Below are positions 19,901-30,273 of a stretch of 64,000 nt of DNA, one piece after another (within the stretch, counting starts at the first letter, position 1; each line of letters starts with the position of its first letter). Location: the NCBI GenBank assembly GCA_024707205.1, contig JANQAD010000001.1, positions 620,001 through 684,000 on the forward strand, given 5' to 3'. The translations under genes and the position numbers were made by a program. The DNA is from Demequina sp. GTDB taxonomy: Bacteria; Actinomycetota; Actinomycetes; Actinomycetales; Demequinaceae. The notes beneath the pieces are model-generated. The model was not told the origin of the DNA and ran no database searches. It saw only the letters and a list, made by a program, of their open reading frames with translations.

Positions 19901-21022
19901 GCGGATGCTCGCGTCGTCGACGTCGACCCCGCCCATCGTTATGGAGTTGAGCAGGCGCGAGCGCGCCGTGGCGTCCGCGGCACCGTCCACCGCGATGTCC
20001 CCGGCGCCCGCGTGCTCGAGGCGAGTGGTGATCTGCTTGAGCAGCGACTGCTTGCCCGCGACCACGAGGATGCAGCGGCCGGACGCCGCGCCGTCCGCGG
20101 CGATCGCCGAGAGCATGCCGGCGGTGTCGAAGCCGGGACCGCCCTGAATGAACATCGAGCGACCGGTCGCGACGGCGTCGAGCGCCGCGAACTGGGCGTC
20201 GTCGAGATCGCCGATGCCGCGCTCCGCGAAGGGGTCGCGGTCACCCGTGGCGAAGGCGGGGATGGGCACGGCGAGGCGCGTGACTGCGTCGTGGTCGCCT
20301 GCCACCGCGGCGACGATGTCCGACTTTCGCAGCTCACCGCCGAGGTCGTCGAGGTCGTCGACGAGGCGCTGCTCCGGGTCGTCGAACGCGCCGAGCAGGA
20401 GGCGCTCGCGCACCTCGAAGCCGGGGCCGAACGCGTCGCCGATGGCGCGCACCGCGTTCCACACGGGCCGCGGGTCGAAAGACGAGCCCCCGGCGCGCTC
20501 GGGCACGAGGGCGACCACAGCGTCGGCCCTCTGGGGTGCACGCTCCCGCAACTCGGCGACGAAGACCGGGTTGAGCGCGACCTCGTCGAGCATCGTCACG
20601 AAGGCGTCCGCGCCGCGCGCGTCATCCCACAGCACGGGGCGCATGACGAGCGGCAGTTCGCGCGCGTGGCCGTTCTCGCTCCACACGACGGTGCCGACAA
20701 CGAGCGCGGCGGTCCAGACGCCGGTGGACGCGCGGACCTCGTCGGCGCTCGCGCGGATGACCTTGGCGCGGTGCTCGGCGGCGAGGCGGGCCTCGTCGTC
20801 CCGTATGAGAGAGCTCAGGAGGGTGGGGCGGTTGGCGAAGAACGGCGCCAGGCCGCCAGGGTGGGCGCCCGCGAGGTCGATGAGGTCGGCGCTCGAGTAG
20901 CTGAGGTCACGCAGGGCGGAGATCGATGCGTTCGCGCGCAACTGATCGCGCCACTCCTGGAGCGCCTCTGCCACGAGGGCGCGACCGATGTAGTCCACCA
21001 CTCCCCTACGGTATCCAGCCAC
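16986..21022 (-). CDS. Large SF1-helicase-like protein with C-terminal nuclease-like domain, three frameshifts
   Basis: Three consecutive frames together encode one protein of about 1,340 residues. Single-base shifts lie at about 19722-19727 (run of C), 18900-18903 and 17226-17233. Near residue 280 GRSMFIQGGPGFDTAGM sits where a helicase Walker A should be, but without GKT/S. The Walker B region reads VIIAGAESLAL and motif III VVVIGDAEA, again without key acidic or Lys residues. VIISLGYARDQRGTLPPDLG matches the C-terminal helicase block, and LRWQVSRLERLGWIVVPLW resembles the MTES_1575-type nuclease domain. An EP-rich linker lies near the C-terminus. I infer an ATPase-dead relative of SF1 helicase/nuclease proteins. 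The start may be the GTG at 21022 or 21001. Confidence 0.7.
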
Positions 21023-21171
21023 GTGCTCGCCGCACGGTCACCACGCCGCCGGGCAGTGCGAGCGGGCCTCCGCGGGGCGGCGCTCCGCGGCTCCGGACCG
21101 CATTTCAACTGGTTGAGCGTTCACGCCACCGACTTAGCCCTCAAGTCCGGTTGGGAGCCGTGGCGCAAAAG

Positions 21172-21210
21172 CAAACAGTGCGCGCCAACTTGAACAGACG
21201 ACGCGCACTG
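21172..21210 (-). terminator. Terminator of the MFS gene
   Basis: A perfect 9-bp stem (CAGTGCGCG/CGCGCACTG, 17-nt loop) is followed on the minus strand by the T-rich TTTGCTTTTGCG. It lies 34 bp after the MFS stop codon. Confidence 0.65.
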
Positions 21211-21243
21211 CTGGACTGATTCTCACGCCGCCGGGGACGCGCG

Positions 21244-22555
21244 TCAATTCCGGTGGTCTCGCCGCCTCAGCACGTCGCGCAACGGCGGCACGAACACCCC
21301 GTCCGACGCCATGACGACCCTGGTCCGACGCCGGTTTCGCAAGACGCCGAACAGGCCGATGAGCCACACGATGATGAGCGACGCGAAGGCGACCCGATAC
21401 TCGTTCAAGGAGTACGTGGTGGAGCCGGGCGGTGAAATCACCTGCAGCACGACGCCAACGAGCAGCACCCCGGCGATGGTCGACGCGAAGCCTCCAATGT
21501 TGACGAAGCCCGTCGCGGTGCCGAGGCGCTCCGCGGACGAATACGAGCGCGCGAAGTCGATGCCGACAAGGGAGATCGGTCCGCCCATGCCGATCACCGC
21601 GCAGAACACCGCGAGCTGCCACCAGGGACGCGGGCTGTCGAAGCTCAGCAGGATGACCCACGCCACCAGGGTCGCCACGGCGGAGCCCAGCACGATCCAG
21701 GTTCGCCGCAGCGGATGTCGCGCCGTGAGGACGCCCGCGATGGGGCCCGTCACCATCGCGGCGATCGTCAGGACGATCAGGAGCGAACTCGCCTGCCGGG
21801 GCGAGGAGGCCCTGCGCGGTGATGAAGAACGGCACGCCCCATAGCAGCGCGACGACGTTCGCGGAAAACGGCGGGAGAAAGTGGCTCCAGAACCCGAGGC
21901 GGGTGCCGACGTGATCGGTCGCGGCGCGAATCGAGGCCCAGAATCGGTCACGCTCCTGCTCGACCGAGCCAGCGTCGGGCCGCGGCATGCGCACCCACGT
22001 GAACGCGATGGCCGCGGCGCCGACGCCGACGACCGCGAGCGACGCGAACGTCGCCGTCCACCCTCGGCCGTGCAGCAGCATCGCCACGGGAATTGCGGTG
22101 GCCAGCTGCCCCGCCTGGCCAATGAGGCCGGTGACCTGCATGAGCACCGGCACGCGCCGCGCGGGGAACCAGTGCGCGATGAGCCGCCCGGCGCTGATGA
22201 AGATGGGCGCATCGCCCGCACCGATCATGATGCGCGCCGCGATCGCGAGGCCGTAGTGGTCGCTGAACGCGAGCAGCAACTGGCCCGCCGCCATGACGAG
22301 CGACCCCACGGTCATCATCACACGCGGGCCAAACCGGTCCAGCAGGTGGCCGGACGGGATCTGCATAAGAGCGTACGTGCCAATCTGAGTCACCGACAGC
22401 AGGGCGAGGCCCGTAGCCTCCACGTTGAAGCGGTCGAGCGCCTCGACGCCCGCCACGCCGAGCGCGGTGCGGTGAACCACCGCAACGAAGTAGACGGCGA
22501 CGGCCGCGATGTAGATGCCCCACACCCTGCGCTGGGTGGCGGGGGCGGCGGTCAC
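21244..22555 (-). CDS. Major facilitator superfamily transporter, frameshifted
   Basis: About 437 residues with 12 predicted helices. Helix 1 is GIYIAAVAVYFVAVVHRTALG, and the MFS loop 2-3 motif region (GHLLDRFGPRVMM) is present. The first frame covers helices 1-7. At about 21792-21802 it shifts by one base, and the next frame (SSLLIVLTIAAMVTGPIAGV onward) completes helices 8-12. Both parts are intact, so the shift is probably an error. The substrate is unknown; it resembles nitrate/sialate-type MFS permeases of actinomycetes only in a general way. A gap of 32 bp holding one CCGACGCT copy separates it from the upstream regulator gene on the same strand. Confidence 0.8.
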
Positions 22556-22587
22556 GCTTTCAAGGGTATGCCCGACGCTGGTTCGCC

Positions 22588-24056
22588 TCAGTCGCTGGCG
22601 TCGCCGGGGCGCCTATCGACAGGGCTGGTATTCGCGGAGTGTGCCTCCAGGAACGCGTACAGCTCGCGGTCATCGACCCCGGGATACGTCCCCTGCGGAA
22701 GCGGCGAGAAGATGTGCGCGTGAACTCGGGGGCTCGCCCAGGCCTTGCCCTCCCAGCGAGAGGCGACCGCAGCGTCGGGCCGGCGGCAGCATGAGGCGTC
22801 AGGGCAGCGGGACACCGCCCGCTCGCGCGACTCGCGCCCGCGGAACCACTTGGACTCGTCGAAGGGCACCCCAAGAGTGATCGAGAACTCCTCGGATCCC
22901 GTGGAGCCCGTCTGGGTTGACTCGAAGAACGTCCCGGCCGGCGTGTCCGTGTACTGGTAGTACTCCGTGGCGCGCGCGTGCAGCGCGAAGGCGCGGCGTG
23001 CGGCCCAGTGGCGGCACGCGAGCTGGCCCTCCGTGGAACCGGTGACGTCAACCGGCAGCGGCAGCCCGTCGTTCTCGTAGGCCTTGACCACGGCACCCGC
23101 GCCGTCCACGCGCAGCACGTGCAGCCGAATCCCCAGGTGCGCGGTCGCGAGGTTGCTGAAGCGCAGTGCGGCGGCCTCGTGCGTCACGCCGAAGGCATCG
23201 CGGAGGTCCTCGACCGCGATGTCGCGCTCGTCGCGAGCGCGAGTGAGGAAGGCGACCGCCGCCTCTCGCGGCATTAGGCACGCCGCCGCGTAGTAGCTCG
23301 CCTCCTGACGCTGGCGCAGAAAGTCCTCGTAGTCGGCAGGCGCCTCGTGGCCCAGCCGCACGTGCGCCATCGCCTGCAGCGCAAGCGACCGCAGGCCGTG
23401 GCCGCCAGGGATCGAGGCGGGCGGGGTGTAGATACGGCCCGCTGCCAGGTCCAGCACGCATCGCGCCGAGTGGGGGAGGTCGTCCACGTGCACGATCTCG
23501 AGGCCCAGTCGCTCCGCCATCACGCCGACGGTGCGGTGCGTGAGCGCGCCGCTCACGTGCCCAGCCGCGGCCACGTCCTCAGACCCGATCTCCTCGATGT
23601 CCGGCAGGTAGTCGTTGAGCTCTTGCATGCGAAGGCGCTGGCTCGTGTTGGCTCGCCGTGCCTCCTCCGGCGTGGCGATCGCCTCCCGCGACCGCCGGTC
23701 CAGCTCGCGGTGAAGGCCCACGAGTGCCGTGAGCGCGTCGTCCGGGAGCGACCTACTCGGCCTGAGGGCGGCAGGCCCAGTTCGCGGTAGGTGGTGCCGC
23801 GCTGGGCGCGTTCCAGTTCGACCTCCAGCGCGTCCCTGCCCGACGGCGGGGTCGCCTCGATCAGATCCGTCACCGTGACGCCAAGAGCCTCCGCGATGGC
23901 GGAGAGGAGGGTGAGGCGCGGCTCTCGCCTGCCGTTCTCGATCAGGGAGAGCTGGCTGGGAACGACGCCGACTTTTTCGCCGAGATCCGCAAGGGTGAGG
24001 CCCCTCGCTGTGCGGAAGTGGCGAATCCGGCGGCCAACGTAGGTCAAGTCCTCCAT
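22588..24056 (-). CDS. RamB-like XRE regulator with ScfR/DUF2083 domain, frameshifted
   Basis: The N-terminal XRE helix-turn-helix is VGRRIRHFRTARGLTLADLG followed by PSQLSLIENGRREP. After a one-base shift near 23760-23770 the second frame gives an ImmA/IrrE-like segment (ALQAMAHVRLGHE) and the C-terminal Cys-containing domain (DASCC) of short-chain fatty-acyl-type regulators. The layout and length (about 488 residues) match Corynebacterium RamB and mycobacterial RamB/PrpR, regulators of acetate and propionate metabolism. It is divergent from pckG, so control of gluconeogenesis is a reasonable inference. Confidence 0.82.
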
Positions 24057-24068
24057 GGATTCACAGTA

Positions 24069-24086
24069 TCGAAACTTTGGGCGAAA
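24069..24086. promoter_or_regulatory. Candidate RamB-type box between the regulator and pckG
   Basis: The sequence GAAACTTTGGGCGAAA lies in the divergent promoter region. RamB boxes of Corynebacterium contain AACTTTGCAAA, so the match is partial (AAACTTTG followed by G instead of C). It is placed to control both genes. Confidence 0.4.
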
Positions 24087-24172
24087 TTCTCCCGCGATTT
24101 GGCCCTGTTTAGCGCTAAGGTCCGCCTACGGTGGAATCGAGCCAGAAAATTCGCACCGCATCGGAGCAGAAC

Positions 24173-25990
24173 ATGACCGCCATTGCCGAGTCGTTCACCT
24201 CGACGATCGCCGCGCCCACTGACGTAGCCGCCTGGGTAGACGGGATCGCCGAACTCACCCGCCCCGAGTCGGTGGTGTGGTGCTCTGGCTCGGCAGCCGA
24301 GCGCGCCAGGCTGATCGACGAGATGGTCGCCGCCGGCACGCTCATCCCCCTCAACCCCGCACTGCGCCCCAACAGCTACCTCACGCGCTCCAACCCAGAT
24401 GATGTCGCTCGCGTAGAGACTCGCACCTTCATCTGCACGCCAGACCCGGCCGACGCTGGGCCTACCAACAACTGGCGCGAACCCTCCGCGATGCACGCCG
24501 AGTTGCTTGAGCTCTTCGACGGCTCGATGCGCGGCCGCACCATGTACGTGGTGCCGTTCGCGATGGGGCCCGTTGGCGGTCCGCTCACGCGCTACGGGGT
24601 GCAGATCACGGACTCGCCCTACGTGGTGGTGAGCATGGGCACCATGACGCGCATGGGCTCAGCCGCCTTGGCGCGCATCGCGGAAGGCGCGACGTGGGTT
24701 CCCGCCGCCCACACCGTCGGCGCGCCGCTCGAGCCCGGCCAGGCCGATGTCCCGTGGCCCTGCAACCCCAACAAGTACATCGTGCAGTTCCCGCAGTCTC
24801 GCGAGATCTGGTCCTTTGGCTCCGCGTACGGCGGCAACGCGATCCTCGCGAAGAAGGCGTTCGCGCTCCGCATCGCGAGCGCGCTTGGGCATGACGAGGG
24901 GTGGCTCGCGGCCCACATGCTGCTGCTCAAGGTCACCGACCCGTCGGGGCACGCGCGGCACATTGCGGCTGCCTTCCCCAGCGCGTGCGGCAAGACGAAC
25001 TTCGCGATGTTGCGCCCTTCGCTCCCGGGCTGGAAGGTGGAGACCCTGGGGGACGACATCGCGTGGATCGCGCCGGGTGCCGATGGTCGCCTCCGCGCGA
25101 TCAACCCGGAGGCCGGGTTCTTCGGCGTGGCCCCAGGCACGTCTCCAGAGACGAACCCCGTGGCGATCGAGATGCTTGCGAAGGACACGATCTTCACCAA
25201 TGTGGCGCTCACCGATGACGGCGACGTGTGGTGGGAAGGTCTCACCAAGGAGCCGCCCGCGCATCTCACCGACTGGAGGGGCCGCGACTGGACCCCGGCC
25301 TCCGATACCCCGGCGGCACACCCCAACTCGCGCTTCACGGTCGCCGCGGCCAACTGCCCCACCATCGCCGACGACTGGGACGCGCCCGAGGGAGTGGCCC
25401 TTGACGCGATCGTCTTCGGCGGGCGTCGCGCCACCAACATCCCGCTCGTCACCCAGGCGCGCAACTGGGCGGAGGGCATGCTCATGGGCGCGACCCTCTC
25501 GAGCGAGCAGACCGCGGCAGCCGAGGGCACGGTCGGCGACTTGCGCCGCGACCCGTTCGCGATGCTCCCCTTCTGCGGCGTGCACATGGCGGACCACTGG
25601 GCCGACTGGCTCAAGGTGGGCGCGCGCGTTGCCAACCCTCCTGCCGTGTTCCAGGTCAACTGGTTCCGCAAGGGAAGCAATGGGAAGTTCCTCTGGCCGG
25701 GCTTCGGCGAGAACATCCGGGTTCTCGCGTGGATGCTCGGCCGCCTGGACGGCACCGCCGTCGGAGTCGACTCGCCCCTCGGCACCCTTCCGGCCGAGGG
25801 CGAGATCGACTACCGAGCGGCTGGCGTCACCCCCGACTCGTGGGGAGAGCTCATGGAAGCGGACTCCCGAGCGTTGTTCGCCGAGTCCGACGACACCGAG
25901 CGATACCTCGCGCAGTTCTCTCCTCGCGTGCCCGCCGCGATCTCAAGCCAGCTGCGGCAGCTCAGGGTGCGCCTGGCGTCGGGCGAATAG
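24173..25990 (+). CDS. pckG: Phosphoenolpyruvate carboxykinase (GTP)
   Basis: The start at 24173 (GGAG eight bases upstream) gives 605 residues, the family's usual length; a GTG at 24131 would add 14. The enzyme converts oxaloacetate and GTP to PEP, CO2 and GDP. The GTP-type P-loop [13 protein letters not shown] (with active-site Cys), the metal and substrate residues in [13 protein letters not shown], and the [16 protein letters not shown] region are present. It is divergent from the RamB-like regulator, which fits control by carbon source. Confidence 0.96.
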   Translation: MTAIAESFTSTIAAPTDVAAWVDGIAELTRPESVVWCSGSAAERARLIDEMVAAGTLIPLNPALRPNSYLTRSNPDDVARVETRTFICTPDPADAGPTNNWREPSAMHAELLELFDGSMRGRTMYVVPFAMGPVGGPLTRYGVQITDSPYVVVSMGTMTRMGSAALARIAEGATWVPAAHTVGAPLEPGQADVPWPCNPNKYIVQFPQSREIWSFGSAYGGNAILAKKAFALRIASALGHDEGWLAAHMLLLKVTDPSGHARHIAAAFPSACGKTNFAMLRPSLPGWKVETLGDDIAWIAPGADGRLRAINPEAGFFGVAPGTSPETNPVAIEMLAKDTIFTNVALTDDGDVWWEGLTKEPPAHLTDWRGRDWTPASDTPAAHPNSRFTVAAANCPTIADDWDAPEGVALDAIVFGGRRATNIPLVTQARNWAEGMLMGATLSSEQTAAAEGTVGDLRRDPFAMLPFCGVHMADHWADWLKVGARVANPPAVFQVNWFRKGSNGKFLWPGFGENIRVLAWMLGRLDGTAVGVDSPLGTLPAEGEIDYRAAGVTPDSWGELMEADSRALFAESDDTERYLAQFSPRVPAAISSQLRQLRVRLASGE

Positions 25991-26047
25991 CCAGGACGGC
26001 GCCGCGCGGGGTTGGGCATCGCGCGGATGGTCGTCATCGAGTGCGTA

Positions 26048-28178
26048 TCAGAGATTGAGCGCATCGGTCAGCAGGCGCATCAAAGCCTCGAGTTGGATGT
26101 CCGTCGACGAGTCCAGATCCTCGTCTTGCGCACCATCGAGCGCGCGCGCTGCCAGCGCGGACTTGCTGTCGATGAGCTCCGCGATCGCCGAGTCGATCGT
26201 CTGCGACGCGATGATGCGCCACGCCGTCACCGGATCAGCTTGGCCGATGCGGTGGATTCGGTCGATCGCCTGGGTCTGCTCCGCGGCGGTCCAGGACAGC
26301 TCGGCGAGAACGAGGTTGGACGCCACCTGGAGGTTGAGACCCACGCCCGCTGTCAGGAGCGAGCACACCGCGATCGAGACGTTGGGGTCCTCGGTGAATG
26401 CGGCGATGTTCTTCTCGCGCACCTTGTTCGTCTGATCGCCCCTGATCGAGGCGAACTCGATGCCTCGCGCCGCAAAGGTCTCCTCCGCCTGATCGAGCAC
26501 GTCAATGTGCTTCGCGAAGAACACCACCTTCCCGACGTTGTGGGCAAGTTGGGCGGCATAGTCCGCCGCGAGTCCAGCCTTGGCCTGGCCGATTCGGCGG
26601 ACCATCGTGAAGACGTTGTCGCCCTTCGTCTTCGAGCTCGTGTCCTTGAGCTCCGACGCGGCCACCCGGCGAACCAGGTCCATATCGATCTCGTGCGCGA
26701 CCGCGACCTCACCCCGCGTCTCGAGAACCGACTCGTATTGAGTGACCATCCGCCTGGTGAGCGCCTCTTCGGCCGCCCTGATCGAGCGGGCGGCCGCGTC
26801 GTCCAATTCCACGGGAAGGTCGGCGACGCGGCGCGCGGGGATGTCGGCCACAACGTCGGCCTTGCGGCGACGCACGATTCCCATGTCGATCACGCTGGCC
26901 CGCGCGGCCGCGTAGAACCCTGGATCGGCCGGAGTCAGTCCGGTCTCCTCTAGCGCGGCCATCAGCGCGCCGAGCGGCTTCTTGTCGTCGATCCAGCCCA
27001 GGAACTGCCAGATGGCGCGGAAGTCCTCGATGTCGTTGATGAGCGGCGTGCCCGTGAGCGCCATCAGGAGGGGCCGGGCGGTGCGCTGGCGCACCTGCTC
27101 GGACAGCGCGAGGACGTGTCGCGAGCGCTGCGAGCGCTTGTTCTTGATGAGGTGCGCCTCGTCAACGACCATGCCGCGGAAGCCAAGCCCGCCGAGCCAG
27201 CCGACGTGCCGATCGAGGAGTTCATAGTTCACGATCACCACATCGGCGAACGCGTCGACCTCTTCGCCATCGCCGTGGACAACGGTGGCGCGCCGCGACG
27301 GGGTCCACAGACCCACCTCGTGCGCCCAGTTGGCCTTCACCACGTTCGGCACCACCACCAGCAACGGATACGCGTTCGCCGCCTGAGCGGCGAGGAGCGC
27401 CTGGGCCGTCTTGCCAAGGCCCGGCTCGTCGGCGAGCAGGTAGGTGCGGTGCCCGCGCGTCGTTGCCGCGATCACTCGCGCCTGGTGCGGCATGAGTTCG
27501 CGGCCGCCCGGGGCCGCGGTGAGGCCGGGCTCGGGCAGGGCCATGCAGGCCGGAGCGCCCGTGGCGGCGCGCTCAAAGGACTCGAACAGCGGCTCAAGCA
27601 GCTCCCAACCCGCGAGCCGGTTGGTCCGCGACGCCTTCCGCGCGGCGGCGCCAGAGAAGTCGGGAGCAAGGAACGGGTTCGACATCTGGCGCGAGATGAC
27701 CGATTGTGGGACCACCTGGTTGGCGGCCGGGGCGGCGGGCGGGGGGCGGCGGCGGGGGCGCCTCTTCCGGCACATCCATCCCTGCCGCTCGCATCAGCGC
27801 GGCCTTGTACTCGCGCGCGGCGTCGGAGACGCTGGCGTCCTCGGCAAGCAGCGCGAGCAGCGAGGTGTCCCTCGCTGCGGTGGTGGCGAGAATGGTGGCG
27901 AGCCCGTCGAGTCGCTTCAGCTGCTCGGCTCGCGACGCGCTGAGGCTCGTGTCCGCCAGGACCCGGGCCCGCTCCTCACGCACCAGCAGCGCCACCACCT
28001 GGAACTTGGTTCGCACCCCGCCGGCCGTCGAGGATCGTTGCACCGCTCGCTCAACGTCACGGGCCACCTGGGCGAGAATCGGGATGAGTCCCTTCTCCGC
28101 CGGGCGCTGCGTGCGGCCGCGCTGCGCGCCCGAAGAGCCGCGCCCACGGGCGTTACCGCGGTGACCTGCTTGTGGCAC
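26048..28178 (-). CDS. SNF2-family DEAD/DEAH helicase, frameshifted
   Basis: A GTG at 28178 with an AGGAGG site opens an N-terminal region of about 140 residues of unknown fold. A one-base shift lies in a run of six G (27741-27746) inside a Pro-rich linker. The second frame has the SNF2 core: ADEPGLGKTAQ (Walker A), VVDEAHLIKNK (DEAH box), ALTGTPLIND, and the helicase C motif CSLLTAGVGLNLQVAS with QAIDRIHRIGQ. It should be an ATP-dependent DNA translocase. No restriction or methylase gene is adjacent, so its pathway is unclear. It is convergent with pckG. Confidence 0.85.
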
Positions 28179-28301
28179 CTAACCTCCTCTAGAGCGCGCG
28201 TCCGCGACACAATGCGCAACCCCTGGCCTGGGTCGCGCACGGCCCGACGCCCCCGCACGCGCGATGGGCCCACGCCAGACCACAACCGCGCGTACACGGC
28301 G

Positions 28302-28374
28302 TGCGCCTGGGCAGATTCGAACTGCCGACACCCGCTTTAGGAGAGCGGTGCTCTATCCCCTGAGCTACAGGCGC
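28302..28374 (-). tRNA. tRNA-Arg (anticodon CCT)
   Basis: On the minus strand the acceptor GCGCCTG pairs with CAGGCGC. The anticodon stem CCGCT/AGCGG encloses CTCCTAA, giving anticodon CCT (codon AGG). The T-loop GTTCGAATC is standard. The 3' CCA is not encoded. Confidence 0.95.
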
Positions 28375-28396
28375 TGGGACCCGTCAAGGGTACCGG

Positions 28397-29376
28397 CTAC
28401 CAGCGGTTGTGGACGTGCGCCCTGATATCGCGGTCATAGATCCCCTCAAGTTCACTAAGGGTGCCCGACGCTATGGCGGCAATTCTGCCGCCGCGGCATT
28501 CGCGCGGGCCTGGTCTGGCGTGCGCGCGCCGGGGATCACCGTGGAGATTCCCGCCTGCTGCGTGAGCCAGCCGAGCGCGAACTGGGCCGTTGTCCACCCG
28601 GAAGGCGTGAGCGCGGCCACCTCGCGTGCGGCCGCGACCCCAACGTCGTACGGCACGCCGCTGAACGTCTCGCCCACCGAGAACGCCGAGCCGTCCCTGT
28701 TAAAGTTCCGGTGATCGTTCGCCGCAAACTCCGTGTGCTCGTCGTACGTGCCGCTCAGCAGGCCAGAGGCCAACGGAACGCGCGCGATGATGGCAACCCC
28801 AGCGTCGGCCGCCGCCTTGGTGACCGCCTCCAAAGGCTTGCGACGGAAGAGGTTGACGATGATCTGGATCGATGCCAACCCGGGGTGGCGAAGCGCCTCC
28901 AGCGCCTCATCGCACGTCTCCACCGAGACGCCCCAGTTCGCGACGCGCCCCTCGTCAACGAGCGTGCCAAGCGCCTCGTACGTCCCGGGGTCCGCAAGCA
29001 CGGCCGACGGCGGGCAGTGCAGCTGCACCAGGTCAAGCGTGTCCACGCCCAGATTGGCGCGGGACCGGTCCGTCCACGCGCGGAACGCGTCGAGCGTGTA
29101 CTCGGCCGCGACATGGGGCGACGCTCGCCGGCCCATCTTGGTGGCCACGAACACCTCGGGGTGCCGCGCGCGGAACTCGCCCACGGCCCGCTCGGAGCGG
29201 CCGTCGCCGTAGACGTCGGCCGTGTCAAAGAAGGTGACGCCGGCGTCATAGGCCGCGTCGAGGATCGCGGTCGCCGTGTCATCGGAGACGTCTCCCCAGT
29301 CGGCGCCAAGCTGCCAGCAGCCAAGACCGATCGCGGAAACGTCGCGGCCCAGCCGCGGAACGTGGTTGGTTCGCAT
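28397..29376 (-). CDS. Aldo/keto reductase, 3' frameshift
   Basis: The main frame (301 residues, stop at 28471) is an aldo/keto reductase: GLGCWQLG, FFDTADVYGDGRSERAVGE (catalytic Asp and Tyr), VATKMG (Lys), LVQLHCPP (His) and the NADPH-binding VIPGARTPDQARANAAAA. The family's usual C-terminal tail is missing there but appears directly downstream in another frame as GTLSELEGIYDRDIRAHVHNRW split by the shift, ending at 28397. One missing base near 28471 would restore a normal 325-residue protein. The CCGACGCT octamer (28465-28472) lies exactly on this premature stop. The substrate is unknown. Confidence 0.85.
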
Positions 29377-29396
29377 GGAACCAGCCTAAACGTGCA

Positions 29397-29430
29397 GCGA
29401 GGGGCCCGACGCTGTGGTCGGGCCCCTCGC
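29397..29430 (-). terminator. 14-bp perfect hairpin built on the CCGACGCT motif
   Basis: GCGAGGGGCCCGAC pairs with GTCGGGCCCCTCGC around the loop GCTGTG. It lies 18 bp after the NlpC/P60 stop on the minus strand and before the aldo/keto reductase gene. No T-run follows, but the stem is very stable. It contains the consensus form of the dispersed repeat described elsewhere. Confidence 0.65.
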
Positions 29431-29447
29431 TTGCCGTGCGTCTGGAA

Positions 29448-30106
29448 CTAGTCCGTGACGCGAACGTAGGTGGGGTTGACCTGCCAGATGGCGCGGAACT
29501 GGATCGTCTTGCCGGGAACCGGCGAGTCGATCTGCAGGTTGCTTCCCGCGTACAGGCCAACGTGGCCGGAGGTCACGATGATGTCGCCTGGCTTGGGCGA
29601 GGACACCGGGTGCCGACGTTCCAATAGGCGGAGGACGAGCGCGGCAGGTCGATGCCGAAGTGCGCGTACACGTAACTCACGAAGCCCGAGCAGTCGAAGC
29701 CCGCGGGCGTGCTGCCACCGGACCTGTACGGGGTGCCGACGAACTTGGCCGCGTAGGCGATGACCTTGGAGCCGGCGATGGCCTGCTCAACCTTCGCGGA
29801 AGGCACCACGGTGCGGTAGTGGCTCGTGGCCGTTGCTCCACTCGCGACCTTCTTGACCACGATGGGGTTCTTCTTCACCTTGACGGTGGGCGCATCCACG
29901 GCGAACTCGGCATTTGCATCTGCCGCGATCTGCGTGGGCGCGTCCGCGAGGTCTTGGGCGTGGTCGATATTCGCCGCCATGACGCTTGCCGCGTCGGGGG
30001 TGACCGGTTCAGTTGTGACGAGAGCCGCCGCCGCTGCCCCAGTCAGAGGTACCACAATCAGTGCGGCGGAGGCTGCTGCCGCCACCGCGCGCGTCCTGGC
30101 GCGCAT
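29448..30106 (-). CDS. Secreted NlpC/P60 peptidoglycan hydrolase, frameshifted
   Basis: A signal peptide (ARTRAVAAAASAALIVVPLTGAAAA) precedes a linker and a C-terminal NlpC/P60 domain with the catalytic Cys in PAGFDCSGFVSYVYAHFG. At about 29600-29606 the frame shifts by one base. The next frame supplies the remaining active-site part, PKPGDIIVTSGHVGLY (catalytic His), and ends at 29448. With the shift repaired the protein has about 219 residues. It likely cleaves peptide stems of peptidoglycan outside the cell. The start may be the ATG at 30106 or a TTG at 30121, which has a better-placed AAGGAAC site. Confidence 0.82.
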
Positions 30107-30273
30107 ATATCCGTAAGTCAAATTTCCGTTCCTTCCGCGCCCTGTGCGCGTCGATGTTTCCGGAGCCTCAACGTGTTGCCGCCGCAACTCGTTCCCTCTT
30201 GTTTGGGCTCCCTAAGAGGATCATCCTCAAGTTGTCACTAGTCGTCGATGGTACCCAAGATTCGCCAGAAAGT

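Noticed and set aside
30107-30260. ydaO-type (c-di-AMP) riboswitch before the NlpC/P60 gene
   Set aside because: Such switches are common before wall-hydrolase genes in actinomycetes, but the conserved blocks were not found; only GGAAGGAACGG near the start resembles the usual ending.
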